A DNA stretch of 38,260 nt from an uncultured Muribaculaceae bacterium (GCA_910585755.1 CAJUFH010000025.1:1-38260); one strand, 5' to 3'. Numbered from the stretch's first letter, positions 7,944 to 15,291 are shown. Translations and numbers: made by a program. The notes: a model not told the origin generated them from the sequence alone.

Positions 7944-9170
7944 TTATTCGTCGCGGAGAGCTTCGACTGGTTTTACTTTCAGCGCTTTCAGCGCCGGGAA
8001 CAGGCCGGCGAGCGCCCCGGCGACCACTAACACCACCGTCACCTCGAAGGCTATCGCCAGGCTGACGGTAGGGTTCTTCATAAAGGGCTGGTCGGCGAGC
8101 GCCATGGCGATCATCTGGGCTACCGCGGTCCCGAGCACTATTCCTATATATCCGAAGAGGGTCGTGATGGCGATTCCCTCCGAGATTACCTGGGTCACGA
8201 TTCTTGCCGGACGGGCCCCGATGGCGCGGCGTATTCCGATTTCGTGGGTGCGCTCCTTGACGGACACGAACATTATGTTGCTGATTCCGACTACGCCGCT
8301 GAGGAGTGTCATCAGGCCGAGAATCCAAACGCCGATGTTGAGTATGTTCATCCCGTTTTCCATCTGAAGCGAGTTGACGAACTTGTTGAAAACCCAAAGC
8401 GCGCTTTCGTCGTCAGGGTTGAAGTCGCGGGTGGCGGCCAGGGTTTGTCGCACCCCTTTCTCAACGTTATTGCCCTTCTCCTCTGTCGTAACATTGTCGG
8501 AGAGGAGCACGCTTAATCCCCCGGTCTCGTCCTTTTTCTCCTGCATCATCTTTGCGGTAGTGTAGGGGATGAGCTTGTCGCGGCTCCATCGCCCCTGGTA
8601 GACTCCTACGACCTGGAACGACAGCCCGTTGAGGCGCACGCGGCTTCCGACAGCCCCCTTCCCGTCGGGCGGGAAGAGTTGCTCGGCGAAATCTGTGGCG
8701 AGCACCATTACTTTCGCCCGCTGCTCTATGTCGCGGTCGTTGATGAAGCGGCCCTCGACCATTTTATGCCCCTCGCGGTCAAGATAGCTGGGGTAGACCC
8801 CGGTATAGCTGCCGTCGATGTGGCGGGTCGTCGTGGATAGGGATGGGGCGTTGCCGTAGACCTCCGAGGTCACTTCTACGACATCCTCGGGGAGGGCGTC
8901 CTCGATCGCCCCCATATCGTCGTCGTGGAGCTTTATGCGCCGCCCCTCCTTGTAGCCGTGGTAGGCTTTGGAGGTGCGTCCGCTCCATACGGAAATCTGC
9001 TTCGTACCGCTGCTCATCATGTCGTCCCGGAAGGAGTTCGTCAGCCCTCGGGCCATGCTCAGGAGCACGATCAGCATGAAGACTCCCCACGCTACCGACA
9101 GCCCCGTCAGGGCCGTGCGCAGCTTGTTGTGGCGGAGGGTCTGGAGTATTTCGCTTACAAGGTCAAACAT
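7944..9170 (-). CDS. MacB/FtsX-type ABC transporter permease (first copy)
   Basis: A 408-residue paralogue of the following gene with the same plan: N-terminal helix (LRTALTGLSVAWGVFMLIVL), periplasmic domain at about 45-270, and a C-terminal three-helix FtsX module with KERTHEIGIRRAIGARPARI. Its start overlaps the end of the ATPase gene by 16 bases, so translation is coupled. Two non-identical permeases with one ATPase suggest a heterodimeric transporter of the type common in Bacteroidetes. Confidence 0.92.
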   Translation of the reverse strand: MFDLVSEILQTLRHNKLRTALTGLSVAWGVFMLIVLLSMARGLTNSFRDDMMSSGTKQISVWSGRTSKAYHGYKEGRRIKLHDDDMGAIEDALPEDVVEVTSEVYGNAPSLSTTTRHIDGSYTGVYPSYLDREGHKMVEGRFINDRDIEQRAKVMVLATDFAEQLFPPDGKGAVGSRVRLNGLSFQVVGVYQGRWSRDKLIPYTTAKMMQEKKDETGGLSVLLSDNVTTEEKGNNVEKGVRQTLAATRDFNPDDESALWVFNKFVNSLQMENGMNILNIGVWILGLMTLLSGVVGISNIMFVSVKERTHEIGIRRAIGARPARIVTQVISEGIAITTLFGYIGIVLGTAVAQMIAMALADQPFMKNPTVSLAIAFEVTVVLVVAGALAGLFPALKALKVKPVEALRDE

Positions 9171-9877
9171 GGCTGGTCGGCGGCGAGGGGGTTCTCTGTC
9201 TGTATCGCGGGGGCGGGTGAAACGATGCGTCCGTCGGAGATGCGTATGACGCGGTCGGTCTGCTCCCCGACGCCCGGGTCGTGGGTCACTATGGCGATTG
9301 TCTTTCCCTGTTCCCGGTTGAGCTGCCGGAAGAGCTGCATTACCTCCGCCGAGGTCTTGGAGTCGAGCGCCCCGGTAGGCTCGTCGGCGAGAATTACCGC
9401 CGGGTCGGTAATCATGGCGCGGGCGATGGCGACGCGCTGCTTCTGTCCGCCTGAAAGCTCGCCGGGGAGATGGTGGGCGCGGTCGGCAAGCCCCATGCGC
9501 TCGAGCTGCTCCATCGCCAGCGCGTTGCGCTTGCGGCGCGACACTCCGCGGTAGAAGAGCGGGAGCGCCACGTTTTCAAGGGCGTTCTTGTAGTTTATAA
9601 GGTTGAACGACTGGAACACGAATCCTATCAGGCGGTTGCGGTAGTCGGCGGCGCGGTTCTCGCCCAGGTCGCGTATCAGCGTCCCGTCGAGGACGTACTC
9701 CCCCGAATCGTAGTTGTCAAGGATTCCGAGGATGTTGAGGAGGGTTGACTTGCCGGAGCCGGAAGCGCCCATGATCGATACCAGCTCCCCTTTGCGGATT
9801 TCGAGGTTGATGTCCTTGAGCACGTGGAGCGGCACGGCTCCCGGATATGTCTTGTTGATGTTTGTGAGTTTCAGCAT
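9155..9877 (-). CDS. ABC transporter ATP-binding protein (MacB/LolD type)
   Basis: Cytoplasmic ATPase of the exporter, 240 residues. Visible motifs are Walker A GASGSGKST (37-45), Q-loop Gln89, the signature LSGGQKQ (141-147), Walker B VILADE (161-166) with a D-loop ALD (170-172), and the switch His199. All catalytic residues are present. It is the first gene of the leftward efflux operon, and its last 16 bases overlap the first permease. A strong terminator upstream (9960-10021) separates it from the sigma-factor operon, so it should have its own promoter within about 9878-9960. No good TAnnTTTG match was found there. Confidence 0.95.
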   Translation of the reverse strand: MLKLTNINKTYPGAVPLHVLKDINLEIRKGELVSIMGASGSGKSTLLNILGILDNYDSGEYVLDGTLIRDLGENRAADYRNRLIGFVFQSFNLINYKNALENVALPLFYRGVSRRKRNALAMEQLERMGLADRAHHLPGELSGGQKQRVAIARAMITDPAVILADEPTGALDSKTSAEVMQLFRQLNREQGKTIAIVTHDPGVGEQTDRVIRISDGRIVSPAPAIQTENPLAADQPCLTL

Positions 9878-9959
9878 CTGGCTTGTATGCTTTTTATGCG
9901 TTACCTCTTATAGACGCGGCGATGGCGCGCCAAGTTGCATATGTGCGCGCTTTTTCCGC

Positions 9960-10021
9960 AAAAAAGTCGCTCCGCGGCTTTTCCGGCTTCATTTTCGCGA
10001 GCCGGCTGCCGCGGAGGCGAC
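9960..10021 (-). terminator. Strong terminator between sigma operon and efflux operon
   Basis: Read leftward, a long stem (10021-10008 with 9978-9966, one bulged base) carries an inner 5-bp stem (10005-10001 with 9987-9983). It is followed directly by six T residues (9965-9960). It lies about 50 bases after the small exported protein gene and is a clear intrinsic terminator. Confidence 0.85.
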
Positions 10022-10071
10022 CTTTCCCGTTGCGGGTTATCGTGTATTGAAAGCTGTCGTTTGGCATGGTG

Positions 10072-10458
10072 TTATTTGAATGCGTCCGGATGCCCGCTGA
10101 TAAACACTTCTGTCTTTTTGCCGGGAGCTGATTCAAATCCCATACTTACCGGCTGGCCGTTGAAGAAGAAACTCAGTATGATGTCATGTTTCCCCCCGGA
10201 CCAGGTATCGCAGACGCTTGAGGATATTTTTTTGTCCTGCTCGAAGGCCTTCGTGACCTCCTCGATAATCGCTTTCTCGGTGGGGGCTATCGAGAGGGAG
10301 CGGAAATATCCGTTTTCGCTCTTTATGATTGTCGTTTCTACGTTCGGATTGCTGTTGTAGCGGCCGTCGAAATATTTCTCAACCGCGAGTCGGGGCGATT
10401 TCGCGAACAGCGCCATAGCGAAGAACGCCAGGATGGTTGTAAGGATGATTCGTTTCAT
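10072..10458 (-). CDS. Small exported protein downstream of anti-sigma gene
   Basis: A 128-residue protein with a signal peptide (MKRIILTTILAFFAMALFA) and no motif I can name with certainty. It resembles the short exported proteins (possibly the DUF6108 group) found after ECF sigma/anti-sigma pairs in Bacteroidales, recalled from memory. The mature part is mixed alpha/beta in character with one Cys. Its start overlaps the end of the anti-sigma-like gene by 4 bases (ATGA-type), so the three genes form one unit. A periplasmic role, perhaps in sensing or in modulating the anti-sigma factor, is inferred only from position. Confidence 0.8.
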   Translation of the reverse strand: MKRIILTTILAFFAMALFAKSPRLAVEKYFDGRYNSNPNVETTIIKSENGYFRSLSIAPTEKAIIEEVTKAFEQDKKISSSVCDTWSGGKHDIILSFFFNGQPVSMGFESAPGKKTEVFISGHPDAFK

Positions 10459-10961
10459 AGGGCGTATGTTTTTAGAGTTTCCAGTTTCTGTTTCTGCTCT
10501 TCCCGGAGGAGGTCCATGCGGCGTTCAAGCTGGCGGTATCTCTCAACCTGCGCTTCGGCGACCTCGCGGGCCTGTTCTCCCCGGAGCTGTCTGCCTCCGA
10601 CGTAGGCAATGTATTCGACCTCGGACGCGCCTCCCGACGATAAGCCGATCACGGAGGCGGCAAGGATAGCCGCGCTCGCGGCGATTCCGGTAACGGCGCT
10701 GCGCCAGCGGCGCATTGTGAGACGGCGTTTCTTCTCATTTTTGCCGCTTTTGCCGTCCGCGGGCGCTGCCGTCCGGGCGGCGAGTTCGCGCGACAGGCCC
10801 ATGACGGCCCGGGTCTCGCGGATAATCTCCGAATCGGAATCCGTCGTCAGCAGGACATATTCTAGCTCCGCTTCCTCCAGGGAGGTAAGGGCGCAATCCA
10901 TATACAGATTGCAAAGCTCCTCGATTTCGCGGATTGTCAGTTTGTCGTTGTATTCTTTCAT
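10455..10961 (-). CDS. Membrane-bound anti-sigma-factor-like protein
   Basis: A 168-residue protein. The cytosolic N-terminus (about 1-85: LTIREIEELCNLYMDCALTS and onward) resembles the sigma-binding part of short Bacteroidetes anti-sigma factors. One membrane helix follows (about 100-120: AVTGIAASAAILAASVIGLS), then a short coiled C-terminal part rich in Glu, Arg and Gln (VAEAQVERYRQLERRMDLLR). No zinc-binding His/Cys motif is seen. It overlaps the sigma gene by 4 bases and the next gene by 4 bases. Binding and holding the sigma factor is inferred from topology and gene order. Confidence 0.75.
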   Translation of the reverse strand: MKEYNDKLTIREIEELCNLYMDCALTSLEEAELEYVLLTTDSDSEIIRETRAVMGLSRELAARTAAPADGKSGKNEKKRRLTMRRWRSAVTGIAASAAILAASVIGLSSGGASEVEYIAYVGGRQLRGEQAREVAEAQVERYRQLERRMDLLREEQKQKLETLKTYAL

Positions 10962-11437
10962 CGGTTTAATCTTTTATAGGTTTCGCGGATTTTGGCCCGG
11001 GCGCGGCTCATATTCATCCTCACGGCCTCTGTTGACATGCCTAACCGCTGGGCTGCCTCGGCGTACTCCAGCCCCTCGTCGACGATGAGGGTAAGGACCC
11101 GCTGCTGAAGCTCCGACAGCCCCTTGCGCAGCTCCCTTTCCAGCTCCGCGGTGTCCCGGGCGGTATCTTCCGAGGCGGCCAGGTCGGGGAGCGCCGCCTG
11201 GTCGAGGCTTACGGTGCGCCGCTGCCTCAGCCGGTCGATGCACAGGTTGCGTATCACGGCTGCCAGCTTGCGGCGCGCCTCCAGGTCGGAAGAGATGTCG
11301 CCGCGGCAGCGGAGGCGCAGGTAGGCGTCCTGCAGGGCGTCGGCGGCGTCCTCTTCGTCGCGGAGCAGGCGCGTCGCGAACCCGTGGAGCCTCCCGCGCG
11401 CTTCCATAAAGGCCGATGTCAGAAAATCCGTTTCCAT
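10958..11437 (-). CDS. ECF-family RNA polymerase sigma factor
   Basis: A 159-residue sigma-70 family protein with only regions 2 and 4, as in the extracytoplasmic-function group. Region 2 is about 12-75 (DEEDAADALQDAYLRLRCRG, then LAAVIRNLCIDRLRQRR). Region 4 is about 103-155 (LQQRVLTLIVDEGLEYAEAA, then RLGMSTEAVRMNMSRARAKI). It is first in a three-gene overlapping operon with its likely anti-sigma factor. The next operon downstream is the efflux system, but a terminator lies between, so regulation of efflux by this sigma is only a possibility. A structured motif lies about 70-110 bases upstream of its start. Confidence 0.92.
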   Translation of the reverse strand: METDFLTSAFMEARGRLHGFATRLLRDEEDAADALQDAYLRLRCRGDISSDLEARRKLAAVIRNLCIDRLRQRRTVSLDQAALPDLAASEDTARDTAELERELRKGLSELQQRVLTLIVDEGLEYAEAAQRLGMSTEAVRMNMSRARAKIRETYKRLNR

Positions 11438-11784
11438 AACTCTTAGAGAGGGTTTGAATTTTAACTTCTATTCACTCAAAGAAGGATTTTCGGAGCGTTT
11501 TTCGCAAGTTGAAGAGGGAGCGATGCGGGCATCGTGACCGATGAAACTTGGCGGAAAAAGCCCGAAAAGACCTTTGAGGGGATAGAAAGAAGACAAATTC
11601 ATATTTCTTCGTGTTAAATTCAAACACTCTCTTTACACCCAATACGTCCGACCGCCCGAAACGTAACACAAACCTACTACTTTTTTCCTCCCCCGCCAAA
11701 TCTCCCGGCTATGGCTTAATGGTCCTTAAGGAGTTTTCGGAAGCGAGAAGCAGTATTCAGAATACGGATTCTATCAGAGGGCGG
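11438..11784. other. Gap between sigma gene and toxin gene
   Basis: No gene is supported. Besides the structured core at 11505-11550, two short dyads occur near the toxin end: TCCTTAAGGA (11723-11732) and GTATTCAGAATAC (11753-11765). No T-rich terminator and no clear sigma promoter were found. Confidence 0.5.
11505..11550 (+). other. Core of structured repeat family 1 (upstream of sigma gene)
   Basis: Outer helix CAAGTT/AACTTG (11505-11510 with 11545-11550) and inner hairpin CGATG-CGGG-CATCG (11521-11534). The two strands between them are GAAGAGGGAG (11511-11520) and TGACCGATGA (11535-11544). Read on the + strand these give tandem G-A pairs, an A-U pair, tandem G-A, two G-C, tandem G-A and a G-U pair. 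The strings GGGAG and TGACCGA around the inner hairpin are shared with the copies at 18051-18166 and 36282-36392. Confidence 0.6.
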
Positions 11785-12123
11785 TTATAGTCCTAATTGT
11801 TTGATGATTGAGGTGAGGATTCCAACATCGATAGTTGAGAAATCTGCTTTATCATAAATGTCGAGAAGGTAAACATCCCCTGCGTCTGCGGCTACGACAA
11901 TCGTGTAAGATATGATTCTGGCTCCGCCTGATTTACCTCTTCCCTTGGACGTTATGGCCATTCTTATTTTCCTTAGGCCCGGCGTGAGCTCATCACCTTG
12001 AAACGGATTACTTTCGAGTGAATCAATCAATTCCCCAAGGTCTTTTCCGAGAGAACGGTGTTTCTTTGCTAAAGATTTAGCAGAGCGTTCGAAAGTGGGA
12101 GTGGTATGTACTTCAAAGCTCAT
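11785..12123 (-). CDS. RelE/ParE-type toxin of a type II toxin-antitoxin pair
   Basis: A 112-residue protein starting MSFEVHTTPTFERSAKSLAK and containing HRSLGKDLGELIDSLESNPF, LRKIRMAI, GRGKSGGARIISY and VYLLDIYDKAD. This pattern is typical of the phage-derived RelE/ParE group often annotated in Bacteroidetes. An upstream in-frame ATG at 12198 would add 25 residues with no similarity and would run deep into the antitoxin gene, so the ATG at 12123 is preferred. It overlaps the antitoxin gene by 11 bases. RelE members cleave mRNA on the ribosome and ParE members poison gyrase; the sequence alone does not decide between them. Confidence 0.85.
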   Translation of the reverse strand: MSFEVHTTPTFERSAKSLAKKHRSLGKDLGELIDSLESNPFQGDELTPGLRKIRMAITSKGRGKSGGARIISYTIVVAADAGDVYLLDIYDKADFSTIDVGILTSIIKQLGL

Positions 12124-12364
12124 TGAGGAAGGCGCGTGCTGATTTATTGTTGATTTTGGCTTCTCTGATTGCCTTGACTTCGTGTAAAGCGCGCACAATG
12201 TTTTCTGTTATGGCTGATGTGGGGGCAAGCCGGAAATTATCCACAGCAGATACGATTACGGAAGGGCGGTTGTTACGGGTGACAACAACATTCTCCCCAT
12301 TTGCTGCCATATCGAAATATTTGCTCTGATTCGATCGGAATGTACTTGAATTGATGACTACCAT
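12113..12364 (-). CDS. Phd/YefM-type antitoxin
   Basis: An 83-residue protein with the Phd/YefM N-terminal DNA-binding fold: VVINSSTFRSNQSKYFDMAA, then GENVVVTRNNRPSVIVSA. The charged helical C-terminus (VKAIREAKINNKSARAFLNE) would wrap and neutralise the toxin. It is upstream of the toxin and overlaps it by 11 bases, the usual order. Autorepression through the direct repeat just upstream is likely by analogy with the family. Confidence 0.9.
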   Translation of the reverse strand: MVVINSSTFRSNQSKYFDMAANGENVVVTRNNRPSVIVSAVDNFRLAPTSAITENIVRALHEVKAIREAKINNKSARAFLNEL

Positions 12365-12379
12365 AATATTACGTTTTTA

Positions 12380-12422
12380 CAAAGGTAATAAAATATATGA
12401 TTTGTTGTACCTATGGTTGTAC
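12380..12422 (-). promoter_or_regulatory. Promoter and probable operator of the toxin-antitoxin pair
   Basis: On the minus strand TACCTTTG (12387-12380) matches the -7 box. On the + strand GTTGTAC occurs twice (12404-12410 and 12416-12422), 12 bases apart, where the -33 region would be. No good TTG -33 is present at the expected spacing, which fits a promoter controlled by a bound protein. Confidence 0.5.
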
Positions 12423-12559
12423 AGGATTTAGCGTAATTTAACATATTTGGCAGCCGCTGATTATGGAATTTGTAAGAGATGGTTTCTTGTGCGCCGTCTT
12501 AGCCGTTTAACTACCCATACCATTCTGCATATAGCGGATATTTGTGTCTTATTATTTAA

Positions 12560-12662
12560 ACAATGGATGGCCGTTTTGGGATGGAAGTTGGGGAATTGGG
12601 GGAGAGGAAGGGAGAAAATGCGGGCGGGAGGGGGAGCGGATGGGGAAATTTTCGTATCTTTG
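12560..12662 (+). promoter_or_regulatory. G-rich tract and -7 box upstream of the amidase gene
   Basis: From about 12575 to 12651 the + strand is purine-rich with at least five runs of three or more G, a potential G-quadruplex on the coding strand. TATCTTTG at 12655-12662 matches the -7 box and would start transcription near 12669. No TTG lies at the usual -33 spacing; the G-rich tract occupies it. The rest of the gap from 12423 holds no gene I can support. Confidence 0.5.
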
Positions 12663-12680
12663 GGCAATTTTTTGGTTGAA

Positions 12681-13910
12681 GTGAAAGCGTTTTTGCTGAA
12701 ATATTTCAAATCGTCGGCCTTATGGCTGCGTGACCGCGGGATAAAGGCCGCGGCCGCGCTCGCTCTCTGCGCCCTTTCCGCCGCTCCGGCGGCAACGGCG
12801 AAGGATTTCGTTGTGGTGCTCGACCCGGGGCACGGCGGCAAAGACTTCGGAGCTGTCGGGAAAATAACCAACGAGAAGACAATCGTGCTCGATGTGGCCA
12901 AAATCCTTGGCGAACTGATTGACAGGAATCTCGGCAGGAAGGTCAGCACGGTCTACACCCGCGAGACCGACGTGTTCATCCCCCTCAGCGAGCGCGCCGC
13001 GATCGCCAACAAGGCCCAGGCGAACCTGTTTATCTCGATTCACGTTAACTCCGTCGACAAGCGGAATAAGAACCGCTCGACAATCCACGGCTGCCAGGTC
13101 TACACCCTCGGCCTCCACAAGACAGCCGAGAACCTCGCTGTCGCCAAGCGCGAGAACGCCGTTATGGAGCTGGAGGCCGACCATTCGGTCAAGTATGCCG
13201 GATTCGACCCCAACTCCCTTGAGAGCGACATAATCTTCGAGCTGTCGCAGAACAAGCGCCTCGACCAGAGCATCGAGTTTGCCGACGCCGTTCATTCCGA
13301 GCTGTCGCGGTGCGCCGGGCGGGCTCCCAAGGGTGTGCGCCAGGCTGGCTTCTGGGTCCTTTGGGCCACCTCGATGCCCTCGGTTCTTGTCGAACTGGAC
13401 TTTATCTGCAACCCCGATTCCGAGCGCTATCTTAACTCCCGCGAGGGTAAGAAGGCGCTCGCCACTTCCATATATAATGCCTTCTGCTCCTATTTCAACA
13501 CCTACGGCGAGGCGGTCGTCGGCGAGAAATGCGCCCCGGCGAAACGGGTCGATGTCGACGGCAGGGCCGCGAATGGGGGCGAGGCGAAGGCTCCCGCGTT
13601 GAAGCATCCTGCGCCGCAGCCCGAGGTGTGCCCCGAGGAGGTAGCTCCGGCCCAGCTCGCACCCGATGGGGAGAAAGTATGGAAGATACAGATTATGGCT
13701 ACCGGCTCGCCGCTCCCCGCCGGTTCGGCGCAACTAAAAGACCTTCCGGCTGTTTCCTATTATAAGGAGGGCGGCATGTGCAAATACACTACCGGGTCCT
13801 ACGTCTCCGCCAAGGAGGCCCGGAAGGCGCTCAAGCAGGTCCGCAAGCGGTTTCCCGAAGCGTTTATCGTCATAATGCGCGACGGATGCCGCATAGGAAT
13901 GGAAAAATAA
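12681..13910 (+). CDS. N-acetylmuramoyl-L-alanine amidase with C-terminal SPOR-like domain
   Basis: A periplasmic amidase (Amidase_3/AmiC type) that cuts the stem peptide from peptidoglycan. Motifs: KDFVVVLDPGHGGKDFGA with zinc ligand His about 51, the Glu in NEKTIVLDVAK, the His in LFISIHVNS, and the catalytic Glu in VLVELDFICN. A hydrophobic signal-like segment (about 21-40) precedes it. The C-terminal 80 residues (KVWKIQIMATGS to the end) look like a SPOR domain that targets division-site glycan. The frame is open back to 12447, but the -7 box at 12655 argues for the GTG at 12681 (or TTG at 12672). The upstream part is G-rich and unlike protein. The MCE gene follows after 27 bases. Confidence 0.88.
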   Translation: MKAFLLKYFKSSALWLRDRGIKAAAALALCALSAAPAATAKDFVVVLDPGHGGKDFGAVGKITNEKTIVLDVAKILGELIDRNLGRKVSTVYTRETDVFIPLSERAAIANKAQANLFISIHVNSVDKRNKNRSTIHGCQVYTLGLHKTAENLAVAKRENAVMELEADHSVKYAGFDPNSLESDIIFELSQNKRLDQSIEFADAVHSELSRCAGRAPKGVRQAGFWVLWATSMPSVLVELDFICNPDSERYLNSREGKKALATSIYNAFCSYFNTYGEAVVGEKCAPAKRVDVDGRAANGGEAKAPALKHPAPQPEVCPEEVAPAQLAPDGEKVWKIQIMATGSPLPAGSAQLKDLPAVSYYKEGGMCKYTTGSYVSAKEARKALKQVRKRFPEAFIVIMRDGCRIGMEK

Positions 13911-13937
13911 ACCCGAAACGATACAGACATCATAATT

Positions 13938-14834
13938 ATGAAGACCCCGAAAAAAGAAGTGCTCATCGGCCTGTGCGCCGTGATGGCCCTGGCGGTGCTC
14001 TATTTCGGCATCGAGTTCCTCAAGGGCGTGAACATCTTCAAGCCCGCCAACTATTATTACGCCTCCTATACCGATGTCGCCGGATTGCAGAAGTCCGCCC
14101 CGGTAACGGTCAACGGCTTCAAGGTAGGGCAGGTACGCGAGATTTCCTACGAATACGACAACCCCGGCCACGTGCGCGTCGAGCTAAGCCTCGACCGCGA
14201 GCTGCGCCTTCCCGTCGGCACAAAGGCCGTAATCGAGCAGGACCTTCTCGGAACATCCACCGTCGTGCTCCGTATGGGCTCGTCGAAAGATTTCCATGAA
14301 ATCGGCCACCGCCTCGAAGGGGAGACAGCGCAGGGGTTGATGGGTTCCGTCTCCGAGCAGCTCATGCCGAGCGTGAGCGCCATATTCCCGAAAATCGACT
14401 CGCTGGTGACGGCGCTTAACACCCTCGTGCGCGACCCGGCCCTCTCCTCCTCGGTCAAGCGCCTCGACGACATAACGCTCAGCCTGAACAGCACGATGAA
14501 GCAGCTCAACGCGACCGCCCGCCAGCTCGACCCCGTGATGAAGAACGTCAACGGAATCACCGGGAACGTCAACACAATCACCGCCGACCTAACCCAGGTT
14601 TCCGGCAAGCTCGCCCAGCTCCCCGTCGATTCCCTTATGAACAACATAATGGCGCTTTCCGGCAACCTCCGCGCCCTCTCCGAGGAGCTGGACAATCCCG
14701 AATCGACCATCGGCGCGCTCACCCACGACCGGGCCCTCTACAACAATCTCAACAACGCCGCCGCGTCGCTCGACTCCCTGCTGATCGACGTCAAGAAGAA
14801 CCCCAAGCGCTACATCTCCATCAAACTACTCTAA
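13938..14834 (+). CDS. MCE/MlaD family lipid-transport protein
   Basis: A 298-residue protein with an N-terminal membrane anchor (VLIGLCAVMALAVLYFGIEF) followed by an MCE domain (about 38-118: YTDVAGLQKSAPVTVNGFKV, then VEQDLLG-like IEQDLLGTSTVVLRMG). A long helical C-terminal part follows (about 150-290) with repeated Leu/Asn heptad-like spacing. In the known Mla system MlaD binds phospholipids in the periplasm and works with an MlaE permease and an MlaF ATPase. Those partners are not in this window. The gene lies 27 bases after the amidase, so they are probably cotranscribed; the pairing is common in Bacteroidales. Confidence 0.9.
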   Translation: MKTPKKEVLIGLCAVMALAVLYFGIEFLKGVNIFKPANYYYASYTDVAGLQKSAPVTVNGFKVGQVREISYEYDNPGHVRVELSLDRELRLPVGTKAVIEQDLLGTSTVVLRMGSSKDFHEIGHRLEGETAQGLMGSVSEQLMPSVSAIFPKIDSLVTALNTLVRDPALSSSVKRLDDITLSLNSTMKQLNATARQLDPVMKNVNGITGNVNTITADLTQVSGKLAQLPVDSLMNNIMALSGNLRALSEELDNPESTIGALTHDRALYNNLNNAAASLDSLLIDVKKNPKRYISIKLL

Positions 14835-14882
14835 CGGACTACCGCCTATCATAAGGGACCACCGCGCCACCCTCCAAATTTG

Positions 14883-14920
14883 GTGTCCACCTTGTCCACG
14901 CTGTCCGGCGGTGTCCACCG
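14883..14920. repeat. Short repeats of TGTCC
   Basis: TGTCCAC or TGTCCGG occurs four times at roughly 10-base spacing between 14883 and 14920, in the gap after the MCE gene. The role is unknown. Confidence 0.5.
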
Positions 14921-14937
14921 AAAGGATGTATATGGTC

Positions 14938-15177
14938 AGCGGCGGAGCCGCGGTATAATTGTAGCCCCAGGTCGAGCGTCGGAGACGCGAAGGCCTGGGG
15001 TTTCGTTTCGGATTCAGGCAACGGCCTCGGAGAGGTCGTATAATTGTGATAGGCGATGGATTAAATATGATTAACGGACATCTCCGATGCCCCAGCCATT
15101 TGCACTCCTATACCCCAGGCCTTCGCTTCCTGCGGTCGCTCGACCCGGGGCTACAATTACCCCGCGGCTTCGCCGCT
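14938..15177. repeat. Structured repeat family 2: two head-to-head copies
   Basis: The left arm (14938-15001, + strand) and right arm (15177-15112, - strand) are near-identical inverted copies. Each copy has hairpin 1, GCGGC-GGA-GCCGC (14939-14951) or GCGGC-GAA-GCCGC on the minus strand (15176-15164). Next comes a CCCCRGG/CCTGGGG stem (14965-14971 with 14994-15000 on the left). On the left this stem encloses GCGTC-GGA-GACGC (14976-14988). Hairpin 3 is CCTC-GGA-GAGG (15025-15035) on the left and CATC-GGA-GATG (15089-15079, minus) on the right, extended through a G-U pair at the same place in both. Stems differ while pairing is kept. Confidence 0.8.
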
Positions 15178-15204
15178 CGCGATTGCAGCCGCTTATATGC
15201 TATA

Positions 15205-15240
15205 AAACATACGCCGTCGTGGCGTATGTTTTTCTTTTTA
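15205..15240 (+). terminator. Terminator upstream of malQ
   Basis: A perfect 11-bp stem AAACATACGCC/GGCGTATGTTT (15205-15215 with 15221-15231, loop GTCGT) is followed by a T-rich stretch TTCTTTTTA. It would end rightward transcription from the amidase-MCE operon before malQ. Confidence 0.85.
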
Positions 15241-15243
15241 TGC

Positions 15244-15251
15244 CTACCTTT
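15244..15251 (+). promoter_or_regulatory. malQ: Probable malQ -7 box
   Basis: TACCTTTG matches TAnnTTTG and lies 40 bases before the malQ ATG, directly after the terminator. No clear TTG is present 19-20 bases upstream, where the terminator T-run lies. Confidence 0.5.
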
Positions 15252-15291
15252 GCCTATTCTTACTTACACAATAAATATTAAATCAGGATAA

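Noticed and set aside
9894..10136. Small basic leftward open frame between the exported protein and the ABC ATPase
   Set aside because: It spans a clear intrinsic terminator (9960-10021) and its upper part overlaps the preceding gene; its Arg/Lys content reflects the GC-rich stem.
11472..11699. Leftward open frame of 75 codons upstream of the sigma gene
   Set aside because: It runs through the structured motif at 11505-11550, has no recognisable domain, and its composition follows the hairpins; it is better explained as non-coding.
12124..12198. Upstream extension of the RelE/ParE-like toxin
   Set aside because: It would overlap the antitoxin gene by 86 bases and encodes residues unlike the family; the ATG at 12123 matches the usual N-terminus.
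12447..12680. Upstream extension of the amidase gene
   Set aside because: The frame is open, but it precedes a -7 box at 12655, covers a G-run tract and has no protein-like pattern; a start at 12681 gives a sensible signal-like N-terminus.
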